Shown here: positions 15,911-25,389 of the stretch, piece by piece | How the letters are laid out: the number at the start of each line of letters is the position of its first letter | Position numbering within the stretch: position 1 is the stretch's first letter | NCBI RefSeq assembly: GCF_004119455.1 | Contig: NZ_NRQT01000003.1 | Location: 310,001-374,000 of the forward strand | Length of the DNA stretch: 64,000 nucleotides | Source of the DNA: Chryseobacterium sp. CH25 | GTDB taxonomy: Bacteria > Bacteroidota > Bacteroidia > Flavobacteriales > Weeksellaceae | Direction of reading: 5' to 3' | Program-made: the position numbers and the translations under genes | Notes under the pieces: generated by a model | Seen by the model: the letters and a program-made list of their open reading frames with translations, nothing else | Databases searched by the model: none | Told to the model about the DNA's origin: nothing

Positions 15911-18193
15911 TTATTTATCTGACTCTTCTTTTGACATTGAATAAGGGAAGTCTTTTTCCTGTGATCCTCTGTCTGTATTTGGCTTACTGTCCATTTTAAA
16001 ATTCAGAACTGCTCCTTTGCTTAATTCATTATGGCTCAACCAGTTTTTGGAATAAGGCTGTCCATTTACATTCAATGATTGTACATATAAATTTTCTGCA
16101 CTGTTTTCCGCTGCCTTTACTTCAATTTTCTTGCCGTTTTCAAGGTGAATGGTTGCCTCTTTAAATAATGGCGCTCCCAATACATACTGATCTGTTGCCG
16201 GAGTTACCGGATAAAAACCTAGTGCTGAGAAAATATACCATGCAGAGGTCTGCCCGTTATCTTCATCTCCACAATAGCCATCCGGAGTTGCCTGATATAG
16301 CTTATTCATGACCTGTCTTGCCCAATATTGGGTTTTATAAGGTGCTCCTGCATAGTTGTACAGATAGATCATATGCTGTATAGGCTGATTCCCGTGGGCA
16401 TACTGCCCCATATTCATAATCTGCATTTCTCTGATCTCATGGATCACGCTACCATAATAACTGTCATCAAAAACAGGTGGCAATGAAAATACTTCATCCA
16501 GTTTGGCTTCAAATTTCTTTTTACCGCCCATCAGTTCAGCTAAACCATTAATATCCTGGAAAACCGACCAGGTATAATGCCAGCTGTTCCCTTCTGTAAA
16601 GGCATCGCCCCATTTGAAAGGATTGAAAGGCTTCTGGAAATTACCGTCTTTATTTTTACCGCGCATCAATCCGGTCTCCTTATCGAACAGATTTTTGTAA
16701 TTATACGCTCTTTTTTTGTAAATATCAATTTCTGAGGCAGGTTTTCCTAATGCTTTTCCTAATTGATAGATGGAAAAGTCATCATAAGCGTACTCTAATG
16801 TTCTGGCTGCGTTCTCATTAATTTTCACATCGTAAGGAACATAGCCTAATTCATTGTAATATTTTACACCTGCACGTCCAACGGCTTCTATAGGCCCTTC
16901 ATTATTGGCTCCGTGTTTTACGGCTTGCCAAAGGGTTTCCACATCATATCCGCGAAGTCCTTTGATATAGGCGTCTGCCACTACGGAAGCAGAATTGTTT
17001 CCAATCATAATATCGGAATATCCAGGGCTGCTCCACTCCGGTAAGAATCCGCCTTCTTTGTATGCATTGGCTAAACCTTCCAGCATTTCTACATTAATAC
17101 TTGGATATACTAAGTTCAGGAAAGGATACAAGGCACGGAAAGTATCCCAGAAACCGGTTCCGGCAAACATTCTTCCGTCTGTAATTTTTCCGTTGTACGG
17201 ACTCCAGTGCTTTATTTTGTTTTGAGCATCAATTTCATATAATTTCTGCGGGAAAAATAATGTTCTGTATAATGAGGAATAAAAGGTTCTCATCTGCTGA
17301 TCTGTACCTCCTTTTACTTCTATTTTTCCTAAGGTTTTATTCCAGATATTTTTAGCATCGGTTTTCACCTGTTCAAAATTTCTGTTTCCGATTTCTCTTT
17401 TAAGATTGATTTCAGCCTGTTCAAAACTGATGAATGACGAAGCTACTTTTGCATAGACCGTTTCTTTATCTTTCAGTTTAAAACCTACTATAGCTCCTGT
17501 GTGATCACTGGTAATTTCTAACTTATCATTAATCAGTTTATCATCTTTCCAGGTTTTTGTCAGCTCAAAATCTTTATCAAACTGAACAACAAAATAGTTT
17601 TTAAAGTTATCATATTTCCCGGTTGAATATCTGGTAGTATACCCCAGAATTTTTCTTTCTTTCGGTAAAATTTTGATGTACGACCCTTTATTTAAAGCAT
17701 CAATCACTACATATGCACTGTCTGTTTTCGGGAAATCGAATTTGAAGAAAGAAGCTCTTTCTGTAGGCGTAAACTCAGTAGTTACATTGATGTCTGCTAA
17801 ATAAACACTGTAGAAATAAGGAGTGGCAACCTCAGCTTTATGGCTGAACCAACTGGCTCTGTCATCTTCTTTAAATTTTAGTTTCCCTACTCCCGGCATC
17901 ATGGAGAAAGCTCCATAATCATTCATCCAGGGAGAAGGCTGATGGGTTTGCTTGAATCCTTTTATTTTATCGGCATCATAAGTGTAAGCCCATCCGTCAC
18001 CCATTTTTCCGGTTTGTGCTGTCCAGAGGTTCATTCCCCATGGAAGTCCGACTGCCGGATAGGTATTTCCGTTGGATAATGAGGGTTTAGACTGAGTTCC
18101 CATCAATGGATTTACATAATCTACCGGAGATATATTCTGACCGAAGGCCCAGGCTTGTAATAAAATAAAACAAGTGGAAAAAATGTACTTCAT
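15911..18193 (-). CDS. GH92 exo-alpha-mannosidase (copy 1)
   Basis: A 760-residue exported enzyme with a signal peptide (MKYIFSTCFILLQAWAFGQ). GH92 features include the N-terminal VDYVNPLMGT, the fold-start GNTYPAVGLPWGMN, the catalytic-domain segments GTGFWDTFRALYPF and NNSASVVADAYIKG, and the C-terminal GDEDNGQTSAWYIFSALGF with the family's acidic catalytic residues. GH92 enzymes are calcium-dependent inverting alpha-mannosidases active on alpha-1,2, -1,3 or other mannose links of N-glycans. It is probably periplasmic. The ROK gene starts its run 16 bases upstream and the cupin follows. It is clearly diverged from the second GH92 at 25390-27621, suggesting different linkage preferences. Confidence 0.95.
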   Translation of the reverse strand: MKYIFSTCFILLQAWAFGQNISPVDYVNPLMGTQSKPSLSNGNTYPAVGLPWGMNLWTAQTGKMGDGWAYTYDADKIKGFKQTHQPSPWMNDYGAFSMMPGVGKLKFKEDDRASWFSHKAEVATPYFYSVYLADINVTTEFTPTERASFFKFDFPKTDSAYVVIDALNKGSYIKILPKERKILGYTTRYSTGKYDNFKNYFVVQFDKDFELTKTWKDDKLINDKLEITSDHTGAIVGFKLKDKETVYAKVASSFISFEQAEINLKREIGNRNFEQVKTDAKNIWNKTLGKIEVKGGTDQQMRTFYSSLYRTLFFPQKLYEIDAQNKIKHWSPYNGKITDGRMFAGTGFWDTFRALYPFLNLVYPSINVEMLEGLANAYKEGGFLPEWSSPGYSDIMIGNNSASVVADAYIKGLRGYDVETLWQAVKHGANNEGPIEAVGRAGVKYYNELGYVPYDVKINENAARTLEYAYDDFSIYQLGKALGKPASEIDIYKKRAYNYKNLFDKETGLMRGKNKDGNFQKPFNPFKWGDAFTEGNSWHYTWSVFQDINGLAELMGGKKKFEAKLDEVFSLPPVFDDSYYGSVIHEIREMQIMNMGQYAHGNQPIQHMIYLYNYAGAPYKTQYWARQVMNKLYQATPDGYCGDEDNGQTSAWYIFSALGFYPVTPATDQYVLGAPLFKEATIHLENGKKIEVKAAENSAENLYVQSLNVNGQPYSKNWLSHNELSKGAVLNFKMDSKPNTDRGSQEKDFPYSMSKEESDK

Positions 18194-18209
18194 TGTATCG
18201 TTTCGTTTA

Positions 18210-19079
18210 TTAATTTATATAAGCTTTTTTTAGTGCATAGCTGGAAGCTCCCAGAATAGCCGCATCTTCAAATATGGCAGAAATTTTAACCTGCAAGGTA
18301 ATGTTATTCTCTTTTAGATTCTGAATAAATCTTTGCTCAAAATGAGGATAAGCTTTTGCTATATTCCCTCCTAAAACTAAAACTTCCGGTTTGTAGTGAT
18401 CTACATATTTTACGATAAAGTCTGAGAAAGAATCTGCATACTCGTCAAATACCTGTTTTTGTATTTCTAAAGGCATATCCAGAAGATCCTTACTCCCTGA
18501 AATTTGTTCTCCGGTCAATTCTTTATACCGATTTACAAACCAGCGTGTCGCCAGATAATCTTCACAGATAGAATCTTTAAAGGGAGAATCCCACAGATCT
18601 TCATCCGTGGCAAATTCTCCATTATAGAATGTAGTTCCTAATCCTGTTCCCAGAGTTACTCCAAAAACTCTTTTAAAACCCTGTACACAGCCCCCGAAAA
18701 CTTCGCCTTCCATAAAAGCAGCCGCATCATTAACAAAGTGAATCTGCTTTGTAGAAGTGGATAATCTTTTAGCCAATTCCTCTTTTATGTTGACATGAAG
18801 GATATCCATAAACTTCCCTTGCTCCATCAGCGATATCCCGTTTTCATAATCGAAAGGGCCCGGCATGGCTATTCCTATTAAAAGATCTGATTTAGCCAGA
18901 TTATGGGCTCCTTTTTCAATGGCTGAAGTCCAGGCTGAGAAAATAGTTTCTCTGTCGTCAAAGGAATTAACATGTTCTCTTACATAGGTTGAAGTGATAA
19001 TTTCACGTTTTTCAGGATCTACCTGCGCGAGTGTAATGTGTGACCCTCCAATATCGATTCCCAGTATATTCTGCATCAT
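18210..19079 (-). CDS. ROK-family kinase lacking the Cys zinc signature
   Basis: A 289-residue ROK-type protein. It keeps the N-terminal phosphate loop ILGIDIGGSHITLAQV, the catalytic HFVNDAAAFMEGEVFGG and the second loop VTLGTGLGTTFY. The CxCGxxGCxE zinc motif present in the other ROK protein here is absent; the equivalent stretch reads LWDSPFKDSICEDYLATRW. Related ROK proteins without that motif include polyphosphate-type and some allose/mannose kinases. It lies between a GH18 and a GH92 gene in the minus-strand operon, so it probably phosphorylates a sugar released by the locus, either mannose or GlcNAc. Two adjacent Met codons (19079, 19076) could start it. Confidence 0.85.
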   Translation of the reverse strand: MMQNILGIDIGGSHITLAQVDPEKREIITSTYVREHVNSFDDRETIFSAWTSAIEKGAHNLAKSDLLIGIAMPGPFDYENGISLMEQGKFMDILHVNIKEELAKRLSTSTKQIHFVNDAAAFMEGEVFGGCVQGFKRVFGVTLGTGLGTTFYNGEFATDEDLWDSPFKDSICEDYLATRWFVNRYKELTGEQISGSKDLLDMPLEIQKQVFDEYADSFSDFIVKYVDHYKPEVLVLGGNIAKAYPHFEQRFIQNLKENNITLQVKISAIFEDAAILGASSYALKKAYIN

Positions 19080-19202
19080 TTTTTAATTTAAATTCAAACT
19101 GTTTTATTGTATTGAAAAACAGACAAACAGAAAGATAATGTCTGTATGCCTGTTTTGCAATATGTTATCTGTTTTTCAGATAAAATCTTCATTCAATAGG
19201 TT

Positions 19203-21605
19203 TTATTTAACAATGATTTTACCTGATGAAGTTACTTTATTTTTTGAAGATGTGATTTTGTAAATATAAGTACCTGCAGCCAGATCCTGTGTATTCACTG
19301 TGTTATTATTTTGATTAATATCCTGTTTTTTCAATAATTTCCCTGAAGTATCATAGAATGCAACCTCACTGTTTTCAGTAATTGTAAAGTGAATATCACT
19401 TCCTCGTTTAACAGGATTTGGATAAACAGTATTATTCTCTTTTACATTCTCAACATCCCTTACAGACAGAGAAGCATTACAAGGAACCTCTGTTTTCCAA
19501 TTGGTGCTGGTCATATTAACTAATGTTGCAAAATGGGTATTTGCTGTAGCATCCAAAGCACCTGTTCCGCTTCCTTCATCCATCTTCCAATTGGCTTCCA
19601 GTCCTTGTGAGTTTGCGGATACATTACAGCTGTTATCCAGAATTTCCTGAGCTGACAATGCTCTTTTCCATACTCTGAATTCGTCCAAAGAACCGTTTAA
19701 TGCACGGGAATTGTCATAATTTCTTGCCAGATACATAATACCGTTAGCTGTAAAATTACCTGTAACCGGAGTGCTTGTATCAAGAGTTCCGTTAACATAA
19801 AGCTTCATCGCTGTTCCATCATAGGTCGCAGCTACATGATACCAGGTATTGGTGTTGAATGCTGTATTTGTATTAATTTTTGTCTGAGAAGAACCGAAAC
19901 TCAATATAAACTGAAGTTTATTATTCGCCAGATTGCCATCACCGAATCTAAGCATCGCAGAGTTGCTGTCTCCTACTTCAATACCAAGGACTGATGAAAT
20001 ATTAGGGAAAGCTGTTTTAAATGCATTTACTTTTACCCAACCTTCAATGGTTACAGCATTTCCGCTCAGGTTAAACTGTCCTGCATTCAGATAGTTTGTG
20101 CTTCCGTTGAAAGAAAGTGATCTTGGGCCAGGGCTTACAACCGGGGCAAAACCACTGTTGAAAGCTCCTTCTCCTGAGTAAGTACTTACTGTTCCGCCAT
20201 TACATGCTGCCTGTACTTTCCATACATAGCTTGTATTAGGTGTAAGGTTTTGCAGTGAATAATTATTGGTGGTAATATTCTGAACTTCATTCCATGTAGT
20301 AGCCGCAGTTGTTTTGTACTGCAATGTATAAGAAGATGCTGTTCCTGCATCCCATGACAACTGAGTTGAGTTTCCAAGATAGCTTCCTGACACAAGACCT
20401 GAAGGCGTTGCACATCCGTTTCCGGAATTGAATCTTGGAGCAAAAAGATAAGTACTTGTTAGGGTTGAAGAACAATTAGACTGTATTCTCCAGTCATAAT
20501 CCGTGTTCATCGTAAGATTATTGATAACCACATTACTTCCGGAGTAGTTGTTGGCAACGTTAGTCCAAGTTGTTGAGCTGGCAGGTTTATAATCGATGTT
20601 ATACGTTTGGGAGCCATTAGAGGTCCAGTTTAATTTCGCAGAAGTTCCTGTTACATTGGTTACCTCCAGTCCTAACGGCGGATCACAGGCCTGTCCCTGA
20701 CTCCATGAATAAAGCTGTCCGCTTAACTGAGTGTTTTCATTATAAAGAATATTGGAGCCTGTGCTCAGATAGCTGGCTACATCAGTTCCTGCTAAATCGT
20801 ACCACATGAACACGCCATATCCGTCATTTTTAGTACTGGTTGCTGAAGAGGCAACAACAGATGCAGGAGTAGACTGAGGGTTTGTATTCTGAATCCAGAT
20901 TGCTGCCGGGGAGAGTTTTGTTTTATCAAGAGGCGGAACGTTTGGAGCAACATAAGTACCATACATCGCATTCCAGCTGTAATTGATATAATTTCCTGCT
21001 GAGTCTCCATTATAGCTTTGTCTTGAAGTAGCCGGACCATAGTAATAGAAGGTAATCAGTTTATCAGGCATTGCGGCTTTCAGTTCCTGTAATAGCATCA
21101 CAAAAGAACTGTTATTAGGCTGCCCTGTTCCATTATTTCCGTATCCTGCATATTCATCATCTAAATCTACACCATCCAGACCATAAGTATATACAGTATG
21201 AGCGACCTGTAAAGCAAAGTCTTTAGCAGCTTCACGGTTAGGGAAATTGGAAATTCCGGCTCCCTGATGGTTTCCTAAAATATCCAGTAATACTTTAATT
21301 CCTTTCTGTTGTAAAGGTTTTACGTAGGTATTTACATCATTCAGTACTTTGGTAACATTATTATTGCTTGAGATATAGGCTCTGCTTTTAGAAACATCAT
21401 AATTGATGTTGGCAGCGAAGATAATGGCCACATCAAAAAGCTGTCTATTGCTAGTCTGTAAAGTATAAGAGCCTGCGTTCAGCATGTTGTTGTTATTCAC
21501 TTCCACATAACAGACTCCCAAAGGGTTAAGCTGCTGAGCTTTCATTTTAGGGGCGGTCTGAAACATCAGAGCCATAAGGGGAATAAGAAAGGCGTTTTTT
21601 TTCAT
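19203..21605 (-). CDS. Secreted GH18 endo-beta-N-acetylglucosaminidase, two FN3 domains, LamG and T9SS tail
   Basis: An 800-residue exported protein. A signal peptide (about 1-24, ending KMKAQQ) precedes a GH18 domain of the Endo H/Endo F1 type (about 25-305) with catalytic DGVDLDDE (D144-E151, E151 the acid). Two fibronectin type III domains (about 315-395 and 400-490), a LamG/concanavalin-like domain (about 505-670) and a T9SS type A sorting domain (PNPVKRGS ... GKIIVK) follow. Such enzymes cut between the two core GlcNAc residues of high-mannose N-glycans. The T9SS tail predicts release or attachment at the cell surface. Its paralogue is directly upstream (21667-23820) with one FN3 domain fewer. 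An extension to 21653 is open but the signal peptide favours 21605. Confidence 0.93.
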   Translation of the reverse strand: MKKNAFLIPLMALMFQTAPKMKAQQLNPLGVCYVEVNNNNMLNAGSYTLQTSNRQLFDVAIIFAANINYDVSKSRAYISSNNNVTKVLNDVNTYVKPLQQKGIKVLLDILGNHQGAGISNFPNREAAKDFALQVAHTVYTYGLDGVDLDDEYAGYGNNGTGQPNNSSFVMLLQELKAAMPDKLITFYYYGPATSRQSYNGDSAGNYINYSWNAMYGTYVAPNVPPLDKTKLSPAAIWIQNTNPQSTPASVVASSATSTKNDGYGVFMWYDLAGTDVASYLSTGSNILYNENTQLSGQLYSWSQGQACDPPLGLEVTNVTGTSAKLNWTSNGSQTYNIDYKPASSTTWTNVANNYSGSNVVINNLTMNTDYDWRIQSNCSSTLTSTYLFAPRFNSGNGCATPSGLVSGSYLGNSTQLSWDAGTASSYTLQYKTTAATTWNEVQNITTNNYSLQNLTPNTSYVWKVQAACNGGTVSTYSGEGAFNSGFAPVVSPGPRSLSFNGSTNYLNAGQFNLSGNAVTIEGWVKVNAFKTAFPNISSVLGIEVGDSNSAMLRFGDGNLANNKLQFILSFGSSQTKINTNTAFNTNTWYHVAATYDGTAMKLYVNGTLDTSTPVTGNFTANGIMYLARNYDNSRALNGSLDEFRVWKRALSAQEILDNSCNVSANSQGLEANWKMDEGSGTGALDATANTHFATLVNMTSTNWKTEVPCNASLSVRDVENVKENNTVYPNPVKRGSDIHFTITENSEVAFYDTSGKLLKKQDINQNNNTVNTQDLAAGTYIYKITSSKNKVTSSGKIIVK

Positions 21606-21631
21606 TGATCTTAATTTTATTAGAATAGGAA

Positions 21632-21659
21632 AAGTCATTGGACCTAGGCCCAATGACTT
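21632..21659 (-). terminator. Hairpin between the two GH18 genes
   Basis: AAGTCATTGG and CCAATGACTT pair around a central gcctaggt; reading on the minus strand the 3' arm runs into TTTTCC. It probably attenuates transcription after the upstream GH18 gene or stabilises its mRNA end. Confidence 0.6.
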
Positions 21660-21666
21660 ATTTTTA

Positions 21667-23820
21667 TTATTTTATCATTAATTTCTCTGTTTGTTTGATA
21701 CTTCCATTCTGCGATTCAAACTGAAGGATATAATTTCCGGATGAAAGTCCAGATGATTCATACTGATTATTTCCGGTATTCAATGATTTCGTGCTCATAA
21801 TTCTTCCATAAAAATCAAAGATGGTCAGTTTTCCTTTGTTGTATTCATCTGGAACTGAAACCGTAAATGATGAAGATTTGCTGATTGGGTTCGGAAATAT
21901 TCTGATTGGATTCTTCGTATTAGCTGAGCTTAACTCTCTTTGGCTGGCTACAATTTTTGATACTGTTGAAGTGCCTGTTGCACATGGCAGATCTGTTCCC
22001 CAATTGGAAGCATCTACTCCTGTTAAACTTAAACTAATTCCATTTCCTGAACTATCCTGAACCGTAGAACCACTTCCTTCATTGAATTTCCAATAAGCAG
22101 CAAGAGAAGTAGCCGGAACAGATACATTACACATATTCTGACTGATTTCTGTCTGGCTTAATGCGCGCTTCCAAACTCTAACCTCATCAACTTTACCATT
22201 GAAATTTCTGGAAGTGTTATATAGATATCCTACGTTGAATGCCCCATTAGAACTTACATTTCCGGTTTGTGCTTTGCTTGCATCCAGCACTCCGTTGATA
22301 TAAAGTTTCATAGAGCTTCCATCATAAGTTGCAGCTACATGATACCAGGTATTGGCATTCAAAGCCGTAGTAGAGGCTAGTTTTTGCTGTACATTATTAA
22401 TACTTAATACAAACTGAAGCTTATTATTGGCCACGCTGGCATCTCCCAATCTTAATAATGCTGAATTAGTATCTCCTGCTTCTGTTCCCATAATGGATGA
22501 AATATATGGAGAAGCAGCTTTGAAGGATGAAGGTTTAATCCAGCCTTCGAAAGATAATGCTGAACCACTTAAATTGATATTTCCTGCTGCTCCGGATTCA
22601 GTGCTTCCATCCAGAGAAAGAGCATAAGAACCTGTAGGCGCTGTTCCACCTGATCCACTGTTGAATCTTGGGGCAAACATATAAGTACTTTTTACACTGC
22701 AGTTTGTTCTGATTCTCCAATCGTATTCAGTATTAGCCGTTAATCCTGAAACTGTTACCGAACTAGCGTTAACCGCTGTAGCTGCACTCGTCCAGGTGGT
22801 TGAAGAAGCTGGTTTATAATCAATATCGTAAGTATTTGTTCCTACTGTAGTCCAGTTTAATTTTACGCTGGTTCCTGTAAGATTGCTGGTGTATAACCCA
22901 ATAGGCGCATCACAATTGGTTCCTTGTGTCCACGATTGTAGAGTACCGCTTAAAACGGTTGCTTCACCATACAATGTCTGAGTTCCTGCTGTAAGCTGTG
23001 ATGTTTGATTGGTTCCTTTAAGATCATACCAAAGATATAATCCATAGCCGCCATTTTTCGTTTGAGTGGCCAGGCTCGTGGTTGTAGAATTGGACGTATT
23101 TCCCAACCAGACTGCTGCCGGAGAGATCTGAGCTTTAGTCAATGGTGGAACGTTAGGTGCAGAGAATGTTCCGTACATCGCATTCCAGCTGTAGTTGATA
23201 TTATCTCCTACTCTGGCTCCGTTCCAAGAAAGCCTTGAAGCGGCATCTCCATAATAATAGAATGAGATGATTTTATCAGGAAGCAATGCCCTTAATTCCT
23301 GAACAAGCATAACGAAAGAGCTGTCATTAGGTTGCCCTGTTCCGTTATTTCCATAATCTGAATATTCATCATCAAAATCAATCCCATCCAGACCGTAAGT
23401 GTTTACTGTATTGGCTAACTGTAGTGCAAAATCTTTGGCTGCCTCACGGGTAGGAAAATTACAGATCCCTGCTCCCTGGTGATTTCCCAAAATGGTTAAC
23501 ACTACTTTCATTCCTTTTTGCTGCAGCGGTTTTATATAGGTATCTGCATTGGTAAGAACCTTGGTCACATTATTGTTAGAATATAAATAGGCTCTTCCAC
23601 GGCTGGTATCGTAATTAATATTAGCCGCAAAGATGTTTACCACATTGAACAGATAACTGTTCGATGTTTGCAGTTTATACGCTCCCGTATTCAGGATGTT
23701 GTTGTTATTCACTTCCACATAGCATATTCCTTTAGGATTAAGCTGTTGTGCATTAAGGAAAGCACCGGCCTGAAGCGCCATGGCCATCAGTGCAGTGGTA
23801 AGGATTGATTTTTTTTTCAT
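21667..23820 (-). CDS. Secreted GH18 endo-beta-N-acetylglucosaminidase, one FN3 domain, LamG and T9SS tail
   Basis: A 717-residue paralogue of the neighbouring GH18 enzyme. It has a signal peptide (about 1-24) and an Endo H/F1-type GH18 domain (about 26-310) with DGIDFDDE (D145-E152, acid E152). One fibronectin type III domain, a LamG domain (SFEGWIKPSSF to AAYWKFNEGSGS) and a T9SS type A tail (IFPNPISKSSSF ... QTEKLMIK) follow. Shared stretches such as LNPxGxCYVEVNNNNxLN and GNHQGAGI show a tandem duplication followed by loss or gain of one FN3 domain. It should release high-mannose glycans outside the cell for SusCD uptake. The open frame reaches 23865, but the start at 23820 gives the signal peptide. 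Confidence 0.93.
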   Translation of the reverse strand: MKKKSILTTALMAMALQAGAFLNAQQLNPKGICYVEVNNNNILNTGAYKLQTSNSYLFNVVNIFAANINYDTSRGRAYLYSNNNVTKVLTNADTYIKPLQQKGMKVVLTILGNHQGAGICNFPTREAAKDFALQLANTVNTYGLDGIDFDDEYSDYGNNGTGQPNDSSFVMLVQELRALLPDKIISFYYYGDAASRLSWNGARVGDNINYSWNAMYGTFSAPNVPPLTKAQISPAAVWLGNTSNSTTTSLATQTKNGGYGLYLWYDLKGTNQTSQLTAGTQTLYGEATVLSGTLQSWTQGTNCDAPIGLYTSNLTGTSVKLNWTTVGTNTYDIDYKPASSTTWTSAATAVNASSVTVSGLTANTEYDWRIRTNCSVKSTYMFAPRFNSGSGGTAPTGSYALSLDGSTESGAAGNINLSGSALSFEGWIKPSSFKAASPYISSIMGTEAGDTNSALLRLGDASVANNKLQFVLSINNVQQKLASTTALNANTWYHVAATYDGSSMKLYINGVLDASKAQTGNVSSNGAFNVGYLYNTSRNFNGKVDEVRVWKRALSQTEISQNMCNVSVPATSLAAYWKFNEGSGSTVQDSSGNGISLSLTGVDASNWGTDLPCATGTSTVSKIVASQRELSSANTKNPIRIFPNPISKSSSFTVSVPDEYNKGKLTIFDFYGRIMSTKSLNTGNNQYESSGLSSGNYILQFESQNGSIKQTEKLMIK

Positions 23821-23927
23821 TGTATAATTTTTAAGGTGTTTTGGTGTGTGAATTTGATATAACAATCCCCTGATCCTTTCTTTTTCAGGAAAGAATCTTA
23901 ATTAAATAGGCCATATAAACTAATGGG

Positions 23928-25355
23928 TTATGTCAGTAAATCAGGATTTTCGTTAAAGGTTTTCCAAAGCAATTCTCCAAATAAGGTATTGGCCCATGCG
24001 AACCATTCTCTGGTGAATTTTTTGTCATTGTCTTTATGGAAGGATTCATGCATAAAGCCTGTCCCGCCGTGCGTTTTCTGTAAAGTATCTATACACCATC
24101 TGATCTCACTTTTATCCTTTGTAGTGAGCGCTTTCATAATGATACTCATTGGCCAGATCATATCCAGTCCAATATGTGGACCTCCTATCCCTTCTGCCAG
24201 CTTTCCTTTGAAAAAGAACGGGTTATTTTCCGACCAAACGAATTTTCTCGTATTCTGATAAACAGGGTCATCCGCTTTCACCGCATCCAGATAAGGTAAT
24301 CCCAGCAAACTAGGGCAGTTCGCATCATCCATCAGGTTATAACTTCCGAAACCATTTACTTCAAAAGCATATATTTTTCCGAATTCAGGATGATTGTAAA
24401 TTCCATATTTTTTAATGGCTGCATCTACCTCATCAGCAAGGCTGTTCAGTTGCTGAGCCAACGTTTTTTCATTTTTAATCTGAGACACCATTTCTGCTGC
24501 CTGACGTAAACTTACTACAGCAAATAAGTTAGAAGGAATCAAAAATCCATAGATGGTAGCATCATCACTTGGTCGGAACATAGAGCTGATAAGACCAACA
24601 GGCTTTGTTGGATAACCATATCCACCCATTGGAACTCCGTCTGTAGCCCATGAGGTTGTACGTTCAAATTTGTATGGACCTAAGTCCTTTTTCCTTTGTT
24701 GTTCAATGAAAGTCTGCAACGTAAGTTTAATTCCCTGTAGCCAGTTTGCATCGAAAGGTTTTGTATCTCCTGTGGTTTTCCAGAAGTGATATGCTAAACG
24801 GATTGGATAACACAGAGAGTCGATTTCCCATTTTCTTTCATGGGTTCCCGGCTTCATATCTGTGTGGTCATATTCTTTCCACTTACTGATCTTTTTATCA
24901 TCATTATAGAATGCGTTGGCATAAGGATCTTTAAGGATGAAAGTTGTCTGCTTATGGATCACTCCGGAAATCAATTTGTGAAGCTTCTCATCTTTCTTTG
25001 AGAACTGCAGATAAGGGAAAACCTGTGCAGAACTGTCACGAAGCCACATGGCATCAATATCTCCTGTAATCACATAAGTATCCGGTGTACCATTGGTTTC
25101 ACTGTAGAAAACAGTAGTATCTAATGTATTCGGAAAGCAGTTTTCAAAAAGCCAGCTTAGCTCTTTATTGTTTACTTTCTTTTTAAACGCTGCAATAGCA
25201 CTTTCTACGGATTCACTGGTAAAATGTCTTTTATCTTTAGGAACACGAACTACAGGAAAACCTTCCGTAGCCAGGGTTTTTGCAAAAACATTCTGAGTAA
25301 ACAGCAATCCGGCTCCTCCCATTGCACTTGTTTTAATAAAATCTCTCCTTTCCAT
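23928..25355 (-). CDS. GH125 exo-alpha-1,6-mannosidase
   Basis: A 475-residue enzyme. The N-terminus (MERRDFIKTSAMGGAGLLF) looks like a twin-arginine-type or alternative signal sequence with RR at 3-4. GH125 motifs include the TGDIDAMWLRDSSAQVFPY block, which carries an acidic catalytic residue, and YPTKPVGLISSMFRPSDDAT, GFGSYNLMDDANCPSLL and GGPHIGLDMIWPMSIIM. The family comprises metal-independent inverting exo-alpha-1,6-mannosidases. It would remove the alpha-1,6 arm after GH92 trimming. It is 34 bases from the GH92 copy 2 gene upstream in the same operon. Tat export is suggested only by the double Arg and should be treated as tentative. Confidence 0.92.
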   Translation of the reverse strand: MERRDFIKTSAMGGAGLLFTQNVFAKTLATEGFPVVRVPKDKRHFTSESVESAIAAFKKKVNNKELSWLFENCFPNTLDTTVFYSETNGTPDTYVITGDIDAMWLRDSSAQVFPYLQFSKKDEKLHKLISGVIHKQTTFILKDPYANAFYNDDKKISKWKEYDHTDMKPGTHERKWEIDSLCYPIRLAYHFWKTTGDTKPFDANWLQGIKLTLQTFIEQQRKKDLGPYKFERTTSWATDGVPMGGYGYPTKPVGLISSMFRPSDDATIYGFLIPSNLFAVVSLRQAAEMVSQIKNEKTLAQQLNSLADEVDAAIKKYGIYNHPEFGKIYAFEVNGFGSYNLMDDANCPSLLGLPYLDAVKADDPVYQNTRKFVWSENNPFFFKGKLAEGIGGPHIGLDMIWPMSIIMKALTTKDKSEIRWCIDTLQKTHGGTGFMHESFHKDNDKKFTREWFAWANTLFGELLWKTFNENPDLLT

Positions 25356-25389
25356 TGATACTTTTATTTCGTTTAATTTTTATTAGTCT

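Noticed and set aside
21606-21653. Upstream start for the 19203 GH18 gene
   Set aside because: Extension runs through the hairpin between genes and hides the signal peptide.
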